DNA from: Sphingomonas sp.
GTDB lineage: Bacteria; Pseudomonadota; Alphaproteobacteria; Sphingomonadales; Sphingomonadaceae
Direction of reading: 5' to 3'
NCBI GenBank assembly: GCA_013816595.1
Contig: JACDEB010000001.1
Coordinates: 1-64,000, forward strand
DNA length: 64,000 nt
Positions within the stretch are counted from its first letter, which is position 1. Every line of letters starts with the position of its first letter. The notes beneath the pieces were generated by a model that worked only from the letters and a program-made list of their open reading frames with translations, searched no databases and was not told the origin of the DNA. Below are positions 21,685 to 32,271 of this stretch, in pieces. The translations under genes and the position numbers were made by a program.

Positions 21685-22861
21685 CCACATTCTCGTCCGC
21701 CGCCACCCGGCTCATTTTGAGCTTGCCATTTTCGATCGCGAAGCCGAGCCGGCCTTCGACCAGCTCAACGGCGTCGCTGCCAAATTGATCGAAGCGCCAG
21801 CCGGACAATATCTTGAGGTCCTTGCGGACTCCGGCGGCGAGCGCTTCGAGCTCGTCCGAGCGGGCGATAAGCTTCGACGCGACTCCGGTTTCCTTGGACC
21901 TGATCTTGAGCAGCAGCTTGAGCAGGTCGCTGACCAATGCGCCGTCCTTGGTCAGTCCCGGGCGGCGCGGTTCGCGGTCGGGCAATTCTTCGGCGCCGAG
22001 CGGTTTCGATTTGGCCAGCGCGTTCATCAGCCGGGCGCCAATGTCATTGTTGCGCCAGCCCGCCGAAAGTCCGCGAATCCGGCCCAGATCTTCCTGGGTC
22101 TTGGGCGGGTGGAGCACGATTTCGTTGATCGTGTCGTCCTTGACGATCCGCCCGCGCGGCAAGTTCTTGCCCCGGGCCTCGGTCTCGCGCCACCCGGCGA
22201 CCGATTTCAGGCGCCCGAGCACCGCCGGATTGCGGCTTGGAAGCTTGAGGCGTTTCCACGCATCCTCGGCGGCAAAGGCGAAGGACGACGAATCGGCCAG
22301 CCGCTCCATTTCCTCATCGAGCCAGTCGCCGCGACCGGTCTTGCGCAATTTCTCGACCATCCGCGGGAAGACCGTGGCGAGGTGGGTGACGTCGGCGATC
22401 GCATAATCGATCTGGCGCTTGTCGAGCGGCCGGCGGCTCCAGTCGGTGAAGCGCGCACCCTTGTCGAGACTGTGGCCAAGCAGGCTTTCGATCAGGTTCG
22501 AATAGCCGATCTGCTCGCCATGACCGAGCGCCATCGCAGCGATCTGCGTGTCGAACAGTGGGTAAGGAACCGAGTCGGTAAGATTGTGGATGATCTCGAG
22601 GTCCTGGCCGCCGGCATGGAAGACCTTGAGCACATCGCGATTCGAGACGAACAAATCGAGCAGGCACTGCATGTCGAGATCGGCCTTGGGGTCGATCGCC
22701 GCTGCCTCGTCGGCACTTGCGACCTGGATCAGGCACAGGTCGGGCCAATAGGTATTTTCGCGCATGAACTCGGTGTCCACGGCGATAAAGGGGTGCTGTG
22801 AAAGTCGGCCCACCAATGCTTCGAGATCGGCGGTGGTGGTAATCAGAGGATGGATTCGCAT
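21677..22861 (-). CDS. rnd: Ribonuclease D
   Basis: FIAVDTEFMRENTYWPDLCLIQVA; VFHAGGQDLEII; HRDC-like region. Confidence 0.95.
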   Translation of the reverse strand: MRIHPLITTTADLEALVGRLSQHPFIAVDTEFMRENTYWPDLCLIQVASADEAAAIDPKADLDMQCLLDLFVSNRDVLKVFHAGGQDLEIIHNLTDSVPYPLFDTQIAAMALGHGEQIGYSNLIESLLGHSLDKGARFTDWSRRPLDKRQIDYAIADVTHLATVFPRMVEKLRKTGRGDWLDEEMERLADSSSFAFAAEDAWKRLKLPSRNPAVLGRLKSVAGWRETEARGKNLPRGRIVKDDTINEIVLHPPKTQEDLGRIRGLSAGWRNNDIGARLMNALAKSKPLGAEELPDREPRRPGLTKDGALVSDLLKLLLKIRSKETGVASKLIARSDELEALAAGVRKDLKILSGWRFDQFGSDAVELVEGRLGFAIENGKLKMSRVAADENVDA

Positions 22862-22976
22862 GTTCGAAACGGGCCATAGCCGTCCCTCCACGGCTTGACA
22901 AAAGGCTTTGGCGCGGGGAAGCGCGGCGCCTGCTTTTTTCCGCACCGCAACAATCATTTTAGCCCAAGAGCTGTTG

Positions 22977-24752
22977 ATGCACGCCTATCGTTCACACACC
23001 TGCGCCGACCTTCGTTCAAGCGATGTCGGATCGACCGTCAAACTGTCGGGCTGGATCCACCGCAAGCGCGATCATGGCGGGGTGCTGTTCGTCGATCTGC
23101 GCGATCATTTCGGGCTCACCCAGCTGGTTGCCCGGGCCGGCTCGGACGCGCTCGAATTGCTCGATTCGCTGCGCGTCGAATCGGTCGTGACGATCGGCGG
23201 CGAAGTCGTTGGACGCGAAGGCGGAGCGGTCAATGCCAAGCTCGCCACCGGCGATATCGAAGTCATCGTCATGTCGGTCGAAGTGCAGTCGGAGGCCGCC
23301 GAGCTGCCGATGCCGGTCGCCGGGGAGGCCGAATATCCCGAGGAAATCCGCCTCAAATATCGCTACCTCGATCTGCGCCGCGAGCGCATTCACGCCAACA
23401 TCATGCTGCGTTCGAAGGTCATCGCATCCATCCGCCGGCGGATGATCGATCAGGGCTTCACCGAATTCCAGACCCCGATCCTGACCGCCAGCAGCCCTGA
23501 AGGCGCGCGCGATTATCTGGTGCCGAGCCGGGTCCACCCGGGCAAATTCTACGCGCTTCCGCAGGCACCGCAGATGTTCAAGCAATTGCTGATGGTCGCT
23601 GGTTTCGACCGTTATTTCCAGATCGCTCCCTGCTTCCGCGACGAGGACGCCCGCGCCGACCGCAGCCCAGGCGAATTCTATCAACTCGATTTCGAAATGA
23701 GCTTCGTCACCCAGGACGACGTCTTCAACGCCATCGAGCCGGTGCTGTCGGGCGTGTTCGAGGAGTTCGCCGAGGGCAAGTCGGTCACTGCCGCCGGCGA
23801 ATATCCCCGCATTCCGTACAAGGAAGCGATCCTGAAATATGGCAGCGACAAGCCCGATCTGCGCAATCCGCTGCTGATCCACGACGTTGGCGACCATTTC
23901 AAAGGCTCGGGATTCGGCCTGTTCGCCGGGCTGGTCGACAAGGGCATGAACGTGCGCGCGGTTGCAGCGCCGAAAACCGCCGAGAAAAGCCGCAAGTTCT
24001 TCGATGAGATGAACGACTGGGCACGCGGCGAAGGCTTTGCCGGCCTCGGTTATGCCACCCGCAAGGCTGGCGAATGGGGCGGTCCAATCGCCAAGAACCA
24101 CGGCCCTGAAGGAATGGACCAGATCGCCGCGCAAATGGGTCTTGGCCCGGACGACGGGATTTTCTTCGCCGCCGGCCCGGAAGCGGATGCTGCCAAGCTC
24201 GCCGGCCTGGCCCGCACCCGCGTCGCCGAACAGCTCGAATTGATCGAGCAAAGCGCGTTCAAATTCTGCTGGATCGTTGATTTCCCGATGTTCGAATATA
24301 ATGACGACCAGAAGAAGATCGACTTCAGCCACAATCCCTTCTCGATGCCGCAGGGCGAGATGGAAGCGCTCGAAACCATGGACCCGCTCGACATCCTCGC
24401 GTGGCAATATGACATTGTCTGCAACGGTACCGAACTGTCGAGCGGAGCGATCCGCAACCATCGCCCTGACATCATGTACAAGGCGTTCAAAATCGCCGGC
24501 TATAGCCGCGCCGAAGTTGACACCAGTTTCTCGGGCGTGATCAACGCCTTCAAATTTGGCGCACCGCCGCACGGCGGGTCGGCGCCGGGCATCGATCGGA
24601 TCGTCATGCTTATCGCCGATGAACCGAATATTCGCGAAGTGATCGTCTTCCCGATGAACCAGAAAGCGGAAGATCTGATGATGAACGCGCCCGCCGCGGT
24701 CGATCCCAAACAGCTCAAGGAGTTGTCGATCCGGATCGTCGCCGACAGCTGA
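22977..24752 (+). CDS. aspS: Aspartyl-tRNA synthetase
   Basis: [82 protein letters not shown]. Confidence 0.98.
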   Translation: MHAYRSHTCADLRSSDVGSTVKLSGWIHRKRDHGGVLFVDLRDHFGLTQLVARAGSDALELLDSLRVESVVTIGGEVVGREGGAVNAKLATGDIEVIVMSVEVQSEAAELPMPVAGEAEYPEEIRLKYRYLDLRRERIHANIMLRSKVIASIRRRMIDQGFTEFQTPILTASSPEGARDYLVPSRVHPGKFYALPQAPQMFKQLLMVAGFDRYFQIAPCFRDEDARADRSPGEFYQLDFEMSFVTQDDVFNAIEPVLSGVFEEFAEGKSVTAAGEYPRIPYKEAILKYGSDKPDLRNPLLIHDVGDHFKGSGFGLFAGLVDKGMNVRAVAAPKTAEKSRKFFDEMNDWARGEGFAGLGYATRKAGEWGGPIAKNHGPEGMDQIAAQMGLGPDDGIFFAAGPEADAAKLAGLARTRVAEQLELIEQSAFKFCWIVDFPMFEYNDDQKKIDFSHNPFSMPQGEMEALETMDPLDILAWQYDIVCNGTELSSGAIRNHRPDIMYKAFKIAGYSRAEVDTSFSGVINAFKFGAPPHGGSAPGIDRIVMLIADEPNIREVIVFPMNQKAEDLMMNAPAAVDPKQLKELSIRIVADS

Positions 24753-24860
24753 GGTTCAACGCCGCCGGCCCGCTGTCCTGTTTCCGTACAGCGTGGCGAC
24801 GGGCGATTGCGCCCCGCCGAACCGGTCGATACTGTCCTGATCGGGGAATAGGGAAAGAAA

Positions 24861-25589
24861 TTGGAGACGCGCGTGCCGATCGCCGCCGACCATCATGGCG
24901 ACTTCGCGATTCTTTGCGATCAGCTAGCCGCTGCTCAACTGGCGCAAATCGCGCATCGACGGCGCGCGATCATTCTGTTCGAAGGACCCGAAGGCGCGGG
25001 CAAGAAATTCGCGCTCAAGCAGCTCGTCGGAGCATTCGACCCTTGCCATACCAATGTCGTCAGCGTTCACCGCGACCGCCGTGAAGCCGCGGAGGGCCAC
25101 TGGCTGGCGAGATTCTGGCGCGATTTGCCAGCCGCCGGCGAAAGCGTGTTCTTTTATCGCAGCTGGTACCGGCGCGTGCTCGATGAGCGCTTGTCGGGCC
25201 GGGTCGAGGAAGGCGCGCTGGCGCGCTCGTTCGACGAGATCAACGAATTCGAGGCGCAGCAGCGCGATTACGGAACGCTGATCGTCAAACTCTATTTCGA
25301 CGTGTCCGCCCAGGTCCAGGCGCAGCGCCTGGCCGAGCGGTCGAAGAACCCGTGGCGGGGCGGGCAGGACAATCACGCCACGCTCGCGGTCGCTCACCCC
25401 GGCTATGCCCAGGCGCTTGAGGATTTGCGCGACAATAGTGACACCCGCTGGTCGCCGTGGCGGATCATCAACGGCGATGACGAGGGCCAAGCCGCGACCG
25501 AAGCGTTGGCCGCAGTGCTTGAGGATTTTCGAGCGGCGATGCCGGCCGAGCCGCCGCATTTGGTGAAAGCCGACAATCGCGCGGCCTAG
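24861..25589 (+). CDS. PPK2-like protein, divergent (Walker A and B altered)
   Basis: AIILFEGPEGAGKKFALKQL ... LPAAGESVFFYRSWYRR ... WSPWRIINGDDE match the PPK2 layout with changed catalytic residues. Confidence 0.75.
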   Translation: METRVPIAADHHGDFAILCDQLAAAQLAQIAHRRRAIILFEGPEGAGKKFALKQLVGAFDPCHTNVVSVHRDRREAAEGHWLARFWRDLPAAGESVFFYRSWYRRVLDERLSGRVEEGALARSFDEINEFEAQQRDYGTLIVKLYFDVSAQVQAQRLAERSKNPWRGGQDNHATLAVAHPGYAQALEDLRDNSDTRWSPWRIINGDDEGQAATEALAAVLEDFRAAMPAEPPHLVKADNRAA

Positions 25590-25591
25590 GC

Positions 25592-26092
25592 CTAAATCGT
25601 TTCCGCCCGAGGCGGATAGCGGATCGCGACAATTTCGTAGCTGATCTCTCCAGCGAGCAAGCGGACCACCCGCTCTTCGCCGACACGCGCGCCAATCAGC
25701 GCCCGGGCGATCGGAGCGCTCCAGCCGATGATCCCGGCCGAAGCATCCGCCTCGTCATTGCCGAGGATGGTGAGTGTCCGGCGCCGGTCGTGCTCGTCGA
25801 CCAGCTCGACTGTCGCACCGAACCGGACCTGGTCGCGGCTTTCCTGCGCGGCCGGATCGACGATTTTGGCCGCCTTCATCGCTTTGGCGAGAAAGCTTAG
25901 CCGCCGGTCGACCTCGCGCAGCTTCTTTCGGCCATAGATATAGTCGCCATTCTCGGAGCAGTCGCCATTGGCTGCGGCCCAGCTGATGGTTTCGACCAAA
26001 TTCGGCCTTTCGACACCGAACAATCGGTCGTATTCGGCGCGCAGCCGGGCGAAACCCGGCGGGCTGATGAAACGCGGCGGCGGTCCGGACAT
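25592..26092 (-). CDS. GreA/GreB family transcription elongation factor (GreB-like)
   Basis: SWAAANGDCSENGDYIYGRKKLREVDRRLSFL coiled-coil tip; C-terminal FKBP-like domain. Confidence 0.88.
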   Translation of the reverse strand: MSGPPPRFISPPGFARLRAEYDRLFGVERPNLVETISWAAANGDCSENGDYIYGRKKLREVDRRLSFLAKAMKAAKIVDPAAQESRDQVRFGATVELVDEHDRRRTLTILGNDEADASAGIIGWSAPIARALIGARVGEERVVRLLAGEISYEIVAIRYPPRAETI

Positions 26093-26102
26093 GGGCCGGG
26101 AC

Positions 26103-28061
26103 TTAACCCGGACTGGACTTGCCGAGATAGCGCGAAACGTGAACCGCGGGCTGGGGGGCCGGAGCGCGCCTGATTGAATCATAAACCACGCTATTTTCGA
26201 TCACCCGCTGGACGTAGCCGCGCGTTTCGGAAATCGGAATCGCCTCGATCCAGCGGATCATGTCGACGTTGCCGCGCGGATCGCCATAAGCGTTGATCCA
26301 TTTGCGCACATTGCCGGGCCCGGCATTGTAGCTTGCGACCGCGAGCGGGACGCTTCCTCCCCAGGTGTTGAGCATCCGCTGGAAATAGGCCGACCCGAGC
26401 AGGACGTTGTAATTGGGGTCGGCGAGCAGGCGATTGGCGTCATAGCCGACCCCGACCTTGCCGGCCTGCTCGCGCGCCGTGCCGCGCATCAACTGCATCA
26501 TCCCGAGCGCCCCGGCGTGGCTGATCGCATAAGGATCGAACGAGCTTTCCTGGCGGGTGATGCCGTGGACCAGCGCCCAGCTGGCGCTGCCATTGGAGGC
26601 GAGCGACGGATAACCCTGGCGGACGTAGAACATCGATCCGCTGTTGCGCGCCATCCGCGCCACCCACACTGGCAGATCCTGGCGCCCCAATTGCTGGCCC
26701 AGTTCGAGCGCGAGATAGCGGTCGGAGTCAGCAGTCAGCGACTTGGCGAGCGCCTGGACGAACAACGCTTGTTCGGCGGCGCGCTGCTGCTGGCCGAGAA
26801 TCCGCATCGCCTGAACCATCCGGCGGGCGTTGAAGGCCGCACGCTGGGCGGCGGTCGTCACATATTGCGGCACCGCCTGAGCTGGGGCGGGGACCGGACG
26901 GCCGAGCCGCTCAAGCGACAATTGCCCGTAGAATAATTCCGGATAGGCCGCTGCGCGCTGATAATGGGCGCCGGCTTCGGAACTTCTGCCAGCGGCGCTG
27001 AGGGCTCGTCCGGCCCAATATTCGCCTTTGCTCAGAACCTGCAGCGACTGACCGCCGCGGCCGTAACGTTCGAACAGACCCTGAGCGCCCGCCATATTGT
27101 TGAGCCGGTCAAACGCAACGCGCCCGCCAAGCCAGGTGATGCTCGTATATTTATCTCTGATATCATAGGATTGTGAGATGACGTTCGCGCCGAGTGGAAG
27201 CGCATCATCGACCTGCCGGGCGATGTTGTATACCAGTTGATATTGCCGCGCCGCTTGCGCCTCCCCGGCGAGGAGCAGAGTCATTTCGTAGAAGCGATCG
27301 ATGTCGGCCGGGCGGTAGGTGAACTGGTGCGGGCGAGCGAACAGGTCGCGCGCGCTGTCACCAAAGCCATTGGCGCGGAGGAAACGGGCGCGATCCATCA
27401 TCAGACCGGCATCGGCGGTGACCGATCCAATGACCGCGCCGTAGCGCGCTTCGGCGTCGGGCCCCGCGGTCTGCATCGCGATTCGAGCGGCGAAGCTCGC
27501 TTGCCGCCGCGGACTGGTCAGCGCGATAAAGCGCGCGGCGTCGCTGGGGCGCTTGTCGAACAACAATGAATCCACCCGCTGGTCGTGGTCTGCGGTCGTG
27601 AAACTTGTCCCATAGCGCGCCCACAGGCTTTGTTCGTCGACCGGCTTGAGGTCTGCCGCCGCCCATGCCTTGCGCGCAGCATCGAGCGCCTCGACCGTCC
27701 TGCCGCTCGCTGCATTGGCCTCCGCCAGTCGCGCCCAGCCATTGCCGCTGACGGGTTTGTCGGTGGCGAAGAAGGCGATCACGGTGGCGGGGGCTTCTCC
27801 CGGCCGCATCGCCGCTTCGGCCCAGCGGCGGATCTTCGATTCGTCGGGCCAGCCGGGGTTGGCGATAACGAAACGCGCGTAATCGGCGAAGCTGTAGCCG
27901 CTACTCGAGCGAAGGCGCCGCCAGTCGTTGAGCGCATAACCGACATTCGTCGAGGTCGCCGCGTAGGGCGCCGGATAGGCCGGCTGATATTGAGCGGACC
28001 CGGCCGCGGTTGCGGTCAGGACAACAGGCAGCAGATATGCAACGCGCCACATGCTGGACAT
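26103..28061 (-). CDS. Soluble lytic murein transglycosylase
   Basis: GITRQESSFDPYAISHAGALGMMQLM...YFQRMLNTWGGSVPLAVASYNAGPGNVRKWI. Confidence 0.94.
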   Translation of the reverse strand: MSSMWRVAYLLPVVLTATAAGSAQYQPAYPAPYAATSTNVGYALNDWRRLRSSSGYSFADYARFVIANPGWPDESKIRRWAEAAMRPGEAPATVIAFFATDKPVSGNGWARLAEANAASGRTVEALDAARKAWAAADLKPVDEQSLWARYGTSFTTADHDQRVDSLLFDKRPSDAARFIALTSPRRQASFAARIAMQTAGPDAEARYGAVIGSVTADAGLMMDRARFLRANGFGDSARDLFARPHQFTYRPADIDRFYEMTLLLAGEAQAARQYQLVYNIARQVDDALPLGANVISQSYDIRDKYTSITWLGGRVAFDRLNNMAGAQGLFERYGRGGQSLQVLSKGEYWAGRALSAAGRSSEAGAHYQRAAAYPELFYGQLSLERLGRPVPAPAQAVPQYVTTAAQRAAFNARRMVQAMRILGQQQRAAEQALFVQALAKSLTADSDRYLALELGQQLGRQDLPVWVARMARNSGSMFYVRQGYPSLASNGSASWALVHGITRQESSFDPYAISHAGALGMMQLMRGTAREQAGKVGVGYDANRLLADPNYNVLLGSAYFQRMLNTWGGSVPLAVASYNAGPGNVRKWINAYGDPRGNVDMIRWIEAIPISETRGYVQRVIENSVVYDSIRRAPAPQPAVHVSRYLGKSSPG

Positions 28062-28148
28062 TTTGGCTTTCCCCTCCTTATCAGGCGCTGAACGAAGGCG
28101 CCGGCATGGCCCCCCACCGCCAGCAACGCCGGACAAAGGAAGCTAATC

Positions 28149-29021
28149 ATGTTTTTCGGCTCAATTCCCGCGCTCGTGACGCCTTTTGCGGCGGGACGAG
28201 TCGATGAAGCGCTATTCCGAGATTTCGTGGTCTGGCAGATCGATCAGGGCAGCGACGGGCTGGTGCCGTGCGGGACCACTGGCGAAGCCGCGACCCTGAC
28301 CGACGCCGAACACCGCCGGCTGATCGAGATCGCAGTCGAGGTCGCTCGCGGCAAAGTCCCGGTCATCGCCGGCTGCGGATCGAACAATACCGCCCATGCT
28401 ATCGAATTGACCCGCGCCGCCAGGGATGCAGGCGCCGATGCAGCGCTCCATGTCCCGCCTTATTATAATCGCCCCAATCAGGACGGCATTTACGCCCATC
28501 TCGCTGCCGTGGCCGGGGAGGGTATTCCGATCGTCCTTTACAATGTTCCGGCGCGGACCATCACCGACATCGCCGTCGAGACCATGGCGAAGCTGGCCGA
28601 GCTGCCCAATGTCGTTGCGGTCAAGGACGCCACCGGCAACCTCGCCCGGATCTCGGCCCAGCGCGAAGCGTGCGGCGCGGACTTTGTCCAGCTGTCGGGC
28701 AATGACGACATGGCGCTTGGCTTCAATGCAATGGGCGGCGTCGGCTGCATTTCGGTCACCGCCAATGTCGCCCCGCGACTCTGCAGTGAGTTCCAGAAGG
28801 CGATGCGCGACAAACGCTGGGACGAAGCGCTGGCGCTCCAGGACCGGCTGTTCCCGCTCCACGCAGCGCTATTCACCGACGCTTCGCCTGGTCCGGTCAA
28901 ATATGCGCTCAACAAGGTCCGCGCCGATTTCCCCGCTGAATTGCGCCTGCCGATGACCGAGGCCTCGGCTGCGTCGAAGGCGGCGGTCGATGCCGCACTG
29001 GCCCATGCGGGGCTGATCTGA
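28149..29021 (+). CDS. dapA: 4-hydroxy-tetrahydrodipicolinate synthase
   Basis: [34 protein letters not shown]. Confidence 0.97.
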   Translation: MFFGSIPALVTPFAAGRVDEALFRDFVVWQIDQGSDGLVPCGTTGEAATLTDAEHRRLIEIAVEVARGKVPVIAGCGSNNTAHAIELTRAARDAGADAALHVPPYYNRPNQDGIYAHLAAVAGEGIPIVLYNVPARTITDIAVETMAKLAELPNVVAVKDATGNLARISAQREACGADFVQLSGNDDMALGFNAMGGVGCISVTANVAPRLCSEFQKAMRDKRWDEALALQDRLFPLHAALFTDASPGPVKYALNKVRADFPAELRLPMTEASAASKAAVDAALAHAGLI

Positions 29022-29028
29022 TCCGCTG

Positions 29029-29511
29029 ATGCCGCGCGAGCTTCCAACCCCGTTCGACAAGGTCAAGGTCGTCGCCGACAACCGGCGCGCTTATTACGAA
29101 TATTTCGTCGAGGAGAAATTCGAGGCCGGCATCGAGCTGATGGGCACCGAGGTCAAATCGCTTCGCGGTGGCGAAGGTTCGATTGCGGAAAGCTATGCCA
29201 TGGTCGAAGGGGAGGAGGTGTTCCTCGTCAATTCAAACATCCCCGCTTATGCCAAGGGCAGCTGGATGAACCATGAGCCGCGGCGCAAGCGCCGGCTGCT
29301 GCTCAAGAAGCGCGAAATCGCCAAGCTCCACGGCTCGATCACCCGCCAAGGCCTGACGCTAATCCCGCTGTCGCTGTATTTCAACGCCCGCGGCCGGGCC
29401 AAGGTCGAGCTTGCGCTGGCCCGGGGCAAGAAACTTCACGACAAACGCGAAACGATCAAAGAACGCGACTGGAAGCGCGATCAGCAACGCCTGTTGCGCC
29501 ACAATGGCTGA
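29029..29511 (+). CDS. smpB: SsrA-binding protein
   Basis: [45 protein letters not shown]. Confidence 0.98.
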   Translation: MPRELPTPFDKVKVVADNRRAYYEYFVEEKFEAGIELMGTEVKSLRGGEGSIAESYAMVEGEEVFLVNSNIPAYAKGSWMNHEPRRKRRLLLKKREIAKLHGSITRQGLTLIPLSLYFNARGRAKVELALARGKKLHDKRETIKERDWKRDQQRLLRHNG

Positions 29512-30076
29512 GCGCCGCTCCTTGATGGCAATGCTCAAAGGCCTTTGGCCGACGCGCGAATCGATCCAACACAACCGCTTTCTGAAGCCATTCGCCAAAT
29601 ATATCGGCGACCCGAGCCTTTGGCGCCTGACCCGCCGGTCGGTGCCGCGGGGGGTTGCTCTGGGCCTGTTCGTGGGATTGATCATTCCCATCATGCATAC
29701 GGTCATCGCAGCGCTGTTCGCGGTTCCAGCGCGGGCCAATGTCGCGGTCTCGGCGGGGTTCACCTTGCTCATCAATCCGCTGACCATTCCGCCAATCTAT
29801 TACGCCGCTTATCGCATCGGATCGTGGGAACTTCACCACGACCGCCAGCTGGTCGATCCGGTGGCGGCCGAGCGGGTCTCGGGCGAGCTTGGGCGGATGC
29901 TGTTCTGGTTCCATCAGGCTTCGGGACCGATTGCTCTTGGAATCCTGACTCTGGCGGTCAGCGCGGCGATCATCGGTTATGTTGTTTCAGCAATTGCCTG
30001 GCGATCATGGTGCGGAAGTAAATGGCGCGAACGGCGCCACCGGGCGCGGGGCCGAACGCCCTCGGTGGAAAGCTGA
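29504..30076 (+). CDS. DUF2062 domain-containing membrane protein
   Basis: [61 protein letters not shown]. Confidence 0.85.
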   Translation: MAERRSLMAMLKGLWPTRESIQHNRFLKPFAKYIGDPSLWRLTRRSVPRGVALGLFVGLIIPIMHTVIAALFAVPARANVAVSAGFTLLINPLTIPPIYYAAYRIGSWELHHDRQLVDPVAAERVSGELGRMLFWFHQASGPIALGILTLAVSAAIIGYVVSAIAWRSWCGSKWRERRHRARGRTPSVES

Positions 30077-30181
30077 CGTTCGCAGTCCCCAGCTGGGCGA
30101 TTGTCGATTGCCGGTGGCACGGATCGCTCGGCCCGGCCATTGGTCCAAGGATTTTTTGAAATCACGATTGAAGGAGCTGAA

Positions 30182-32254
30182 ATGACTCGTTTTCTTGTCA
30201 CCGCATTGGCGACCACCGCACTGGCCGGTTGCGCTACCCGCATGCAGCCCGCGCCCGTCGCCGCCGATCCCGTCATGGCGATGCCGGTGGTTCCGGAAAC
30301 GCCCGCCGCTCCAAAGCCGCAATATGGCAGCTTTGGTTTCGATAATGCGGGAATGGACAGCAACGTCGTGCCCGGCAATGACTTTTACGGTTTCGCCAAT
30401 GGCAGCTGGGCCAAAAACACCCCGATTCCGGCAGACAAGTCCAATTACGGCAGCTTCGCCATCCTCGACGATGTGTCGCGTGAGAGGACCCGGTCGCTAA
30501 TCGAGGAATCGGCCAAGGATCCGAACAGCCGGATTGGCGCCGTCTACAAGAGTTTCATGGATCAGGCCGCGGTTGAAGCGAAGGGGCTGACGGCAATCAA
30601 TCCATGGCTCGACCAGGTGCGCGGACTCAGTGATCGCGCCGGCCTTGCAAGCCTCTACGCCAAGTCAGCGGAACTCCAGATCGGAACTCCGTTCGGCGGC
30701 TTTGTCGGTCAGGACGACAAGCAGCCCGACCAATATATCCTGTCCTTCTACCAGTCCGGGCTCGGCATGCCCGACCGCGATTATTATCTGTCGAAGGATG
30801 CCAAGCTGGTTGAGACCAAGGCCAAATATCTTCAGCATCTGACGACCATGCTGACTTTGGCGGGCGAGCCCAATGCCGCTGCCCGAGCGAAAGCTGTGTT
30901 GGCGTTCGAGGACAAGATTGCTGCGGCGAGCTGGACCAAGGTCGATAGCCGCGACGCCACCAAGACCTATAACAAATACACGCTGGCCCAGTTCAGGAAA
31001 CTGGCTCCGGGCTTCGATTTCGCGGCGCTTATCCGCGACAGCGGTGCCCAAGGCGTCGGCGACGTTCTGGTCGCTCAGCCGACGGCGATTACAAAGATCG
31101 CTGCCTTGGTCGGCAAGGCGCCGCTCGGAGTGCTCAAGGACCAGCTTCTGCTGCGCTCGCTCGATACCTATTCGGCCTATCTTCCAAACGCTTTCGATGC
31201 GGAAAACTTCGCCTTCTACGGCACCACCCTGTCCGGCACGCCGCAGCAGGAGGAAAGGTGGAAGCGGGCGGTCAGCTTTACCACCAGCGTGCTCCAGGAT
31301 GACGTCTCGAAGCTCTACGTCGCGCGGTTCTTTCCGCCCGAAACCAAGGCCGCAGCCGACACCCTTGTTCACAACGTCATTAACGCCATGGATTCAAGGA
31401 TCGACAAGCTCGACTGGATGAGCGGTGATACAAAAGTCAGGGCCCATGCCAAGCTGGCCGCCTTCACGCCCAAGATCGGTTATCCCAGCCAGTGGCGCGA
31501 TATGTCGGGGCTCCAGGTCAATGCCGACGATTTGCTCGGCAATGCCATGCGGTCGAACCGGTTCGATTATGCCTATAATGTCGAGAAGCTGGGCAAGCCG
31601 ATCTACAAATGGGAATGGGGCATGACCCCGATGACGATCAACGCTTATGCCAATTTCGGCATGGTCGAGATCGTCTTCCCGGCAGCGATCCTGCAACCGC
31701 CATTCTTCGACCCCAACGCCGATGCGGCGGTCAATTACGGCGGGATTGGCGCGGTCATCGGTCACGAACTCAGCCATCATTTCGACGACCAGGGCGCGAA
31801 ATATGATTCGGGCGGCAAGCTGGTGACGTGGTGGACACCCGCTGATACCAAGGCTTTCCAGGCCCGCCTCGATAAGCTCGAACGGCAATATAATGCTTAT
31901 GAGCCGCTTCCCGGAGTGCATGTGAACGGCAAGCTGACGATGGGCGAAAATGTCGCCGATCTGGCCGGCCTGACCATCGCCCATGACGCTTACATCGCAT
32001 CGCTAGGAGGAAAGCCCGCACCGGTTATCGACGGCATGACCGGCGATCAGCGTTTCTATCTCGGTTGGGCCCAGGTGTGGCGCCGCAATTACCGCGAGGC
32101 CAATCTGCGCCAGCGGCTTCTGACCGATCCCCACTCGCCATCGGCCCAGCGCACCGATATCGTGCGCAACATGGACCCGTGGTATCCGGCATTCGGGGTC
32201 GAGGCAGGGCAGTCGCTCTTTCTGACCCCCGAGCAGCGGGTGCGCATCTGGTAA
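30182..32254 (+). CDS. M13 family metallopeptidase (neprilysin-like), lipoprotein
   Basis: Lipobox LAGC; VIGHELSHHFDDQG (HExxH); NVADLAGL. Confidence 0.96.
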   Translation: MTRFLVTALATTALAGCATRMQPAPVAADPVMAMPVVPETPAAPKPQYGSFGFDNAGMDSNVVPGNDFYGFANGSWAKNTPIPADKSNYGSFAILDDVSRERTRSLIEESAKDPNSRIGAVYKSFMDQAAVEAKGLTAINPWLDQVRGLSDRAGLASLYAKSAELQIGTPFGGFVGQDDKQPDQYILSFYQSGLGMPDRDYYLSKDAKLVETKAKYLQHLTTMLTLAGEPNAAARAKAVLAFEDKIAAASWTKVDSRDATKTYNKYTLAQFRKLAPGFDFAALIRDSGAQGVGDVLVAQPTAITKIAALVGKAPLGVLKDQLLLRSLDTYSAYLPNAFDAENFAFYGTTLSGTPQQEERWKRAVSFTTSVLQDDVSKLYVARFFPPETKAAADTLVHNVINAMDSRIDKLDWMSGDTKVRAHAKLAAFTPKIGYPSQWRDMSGLQVNADDLLGNAMRSNRFDYAYNVEKLGKPIYKWEWGMTPMTINAYANFGMVEIVFPAAILQPPFFDPNADAAVNYGGIGAVIGHELSHHFDDQGAKYDSGGKLVTWWTPADTKAFQARLDKLERQYNAYEPLPGVHVNGKLTMGENVADLAGLTIAHDAYIASLGGKPAPVIDGMTGDQRFYLGWAQVWRRNYREANLRQRLLTDPHSPSAQRTDIVRNMDPWYPAFGVEAGQSLFLTPEQRVRIW

Positions 32255-32271
32255 GGAGCCAATCAGGCTGA

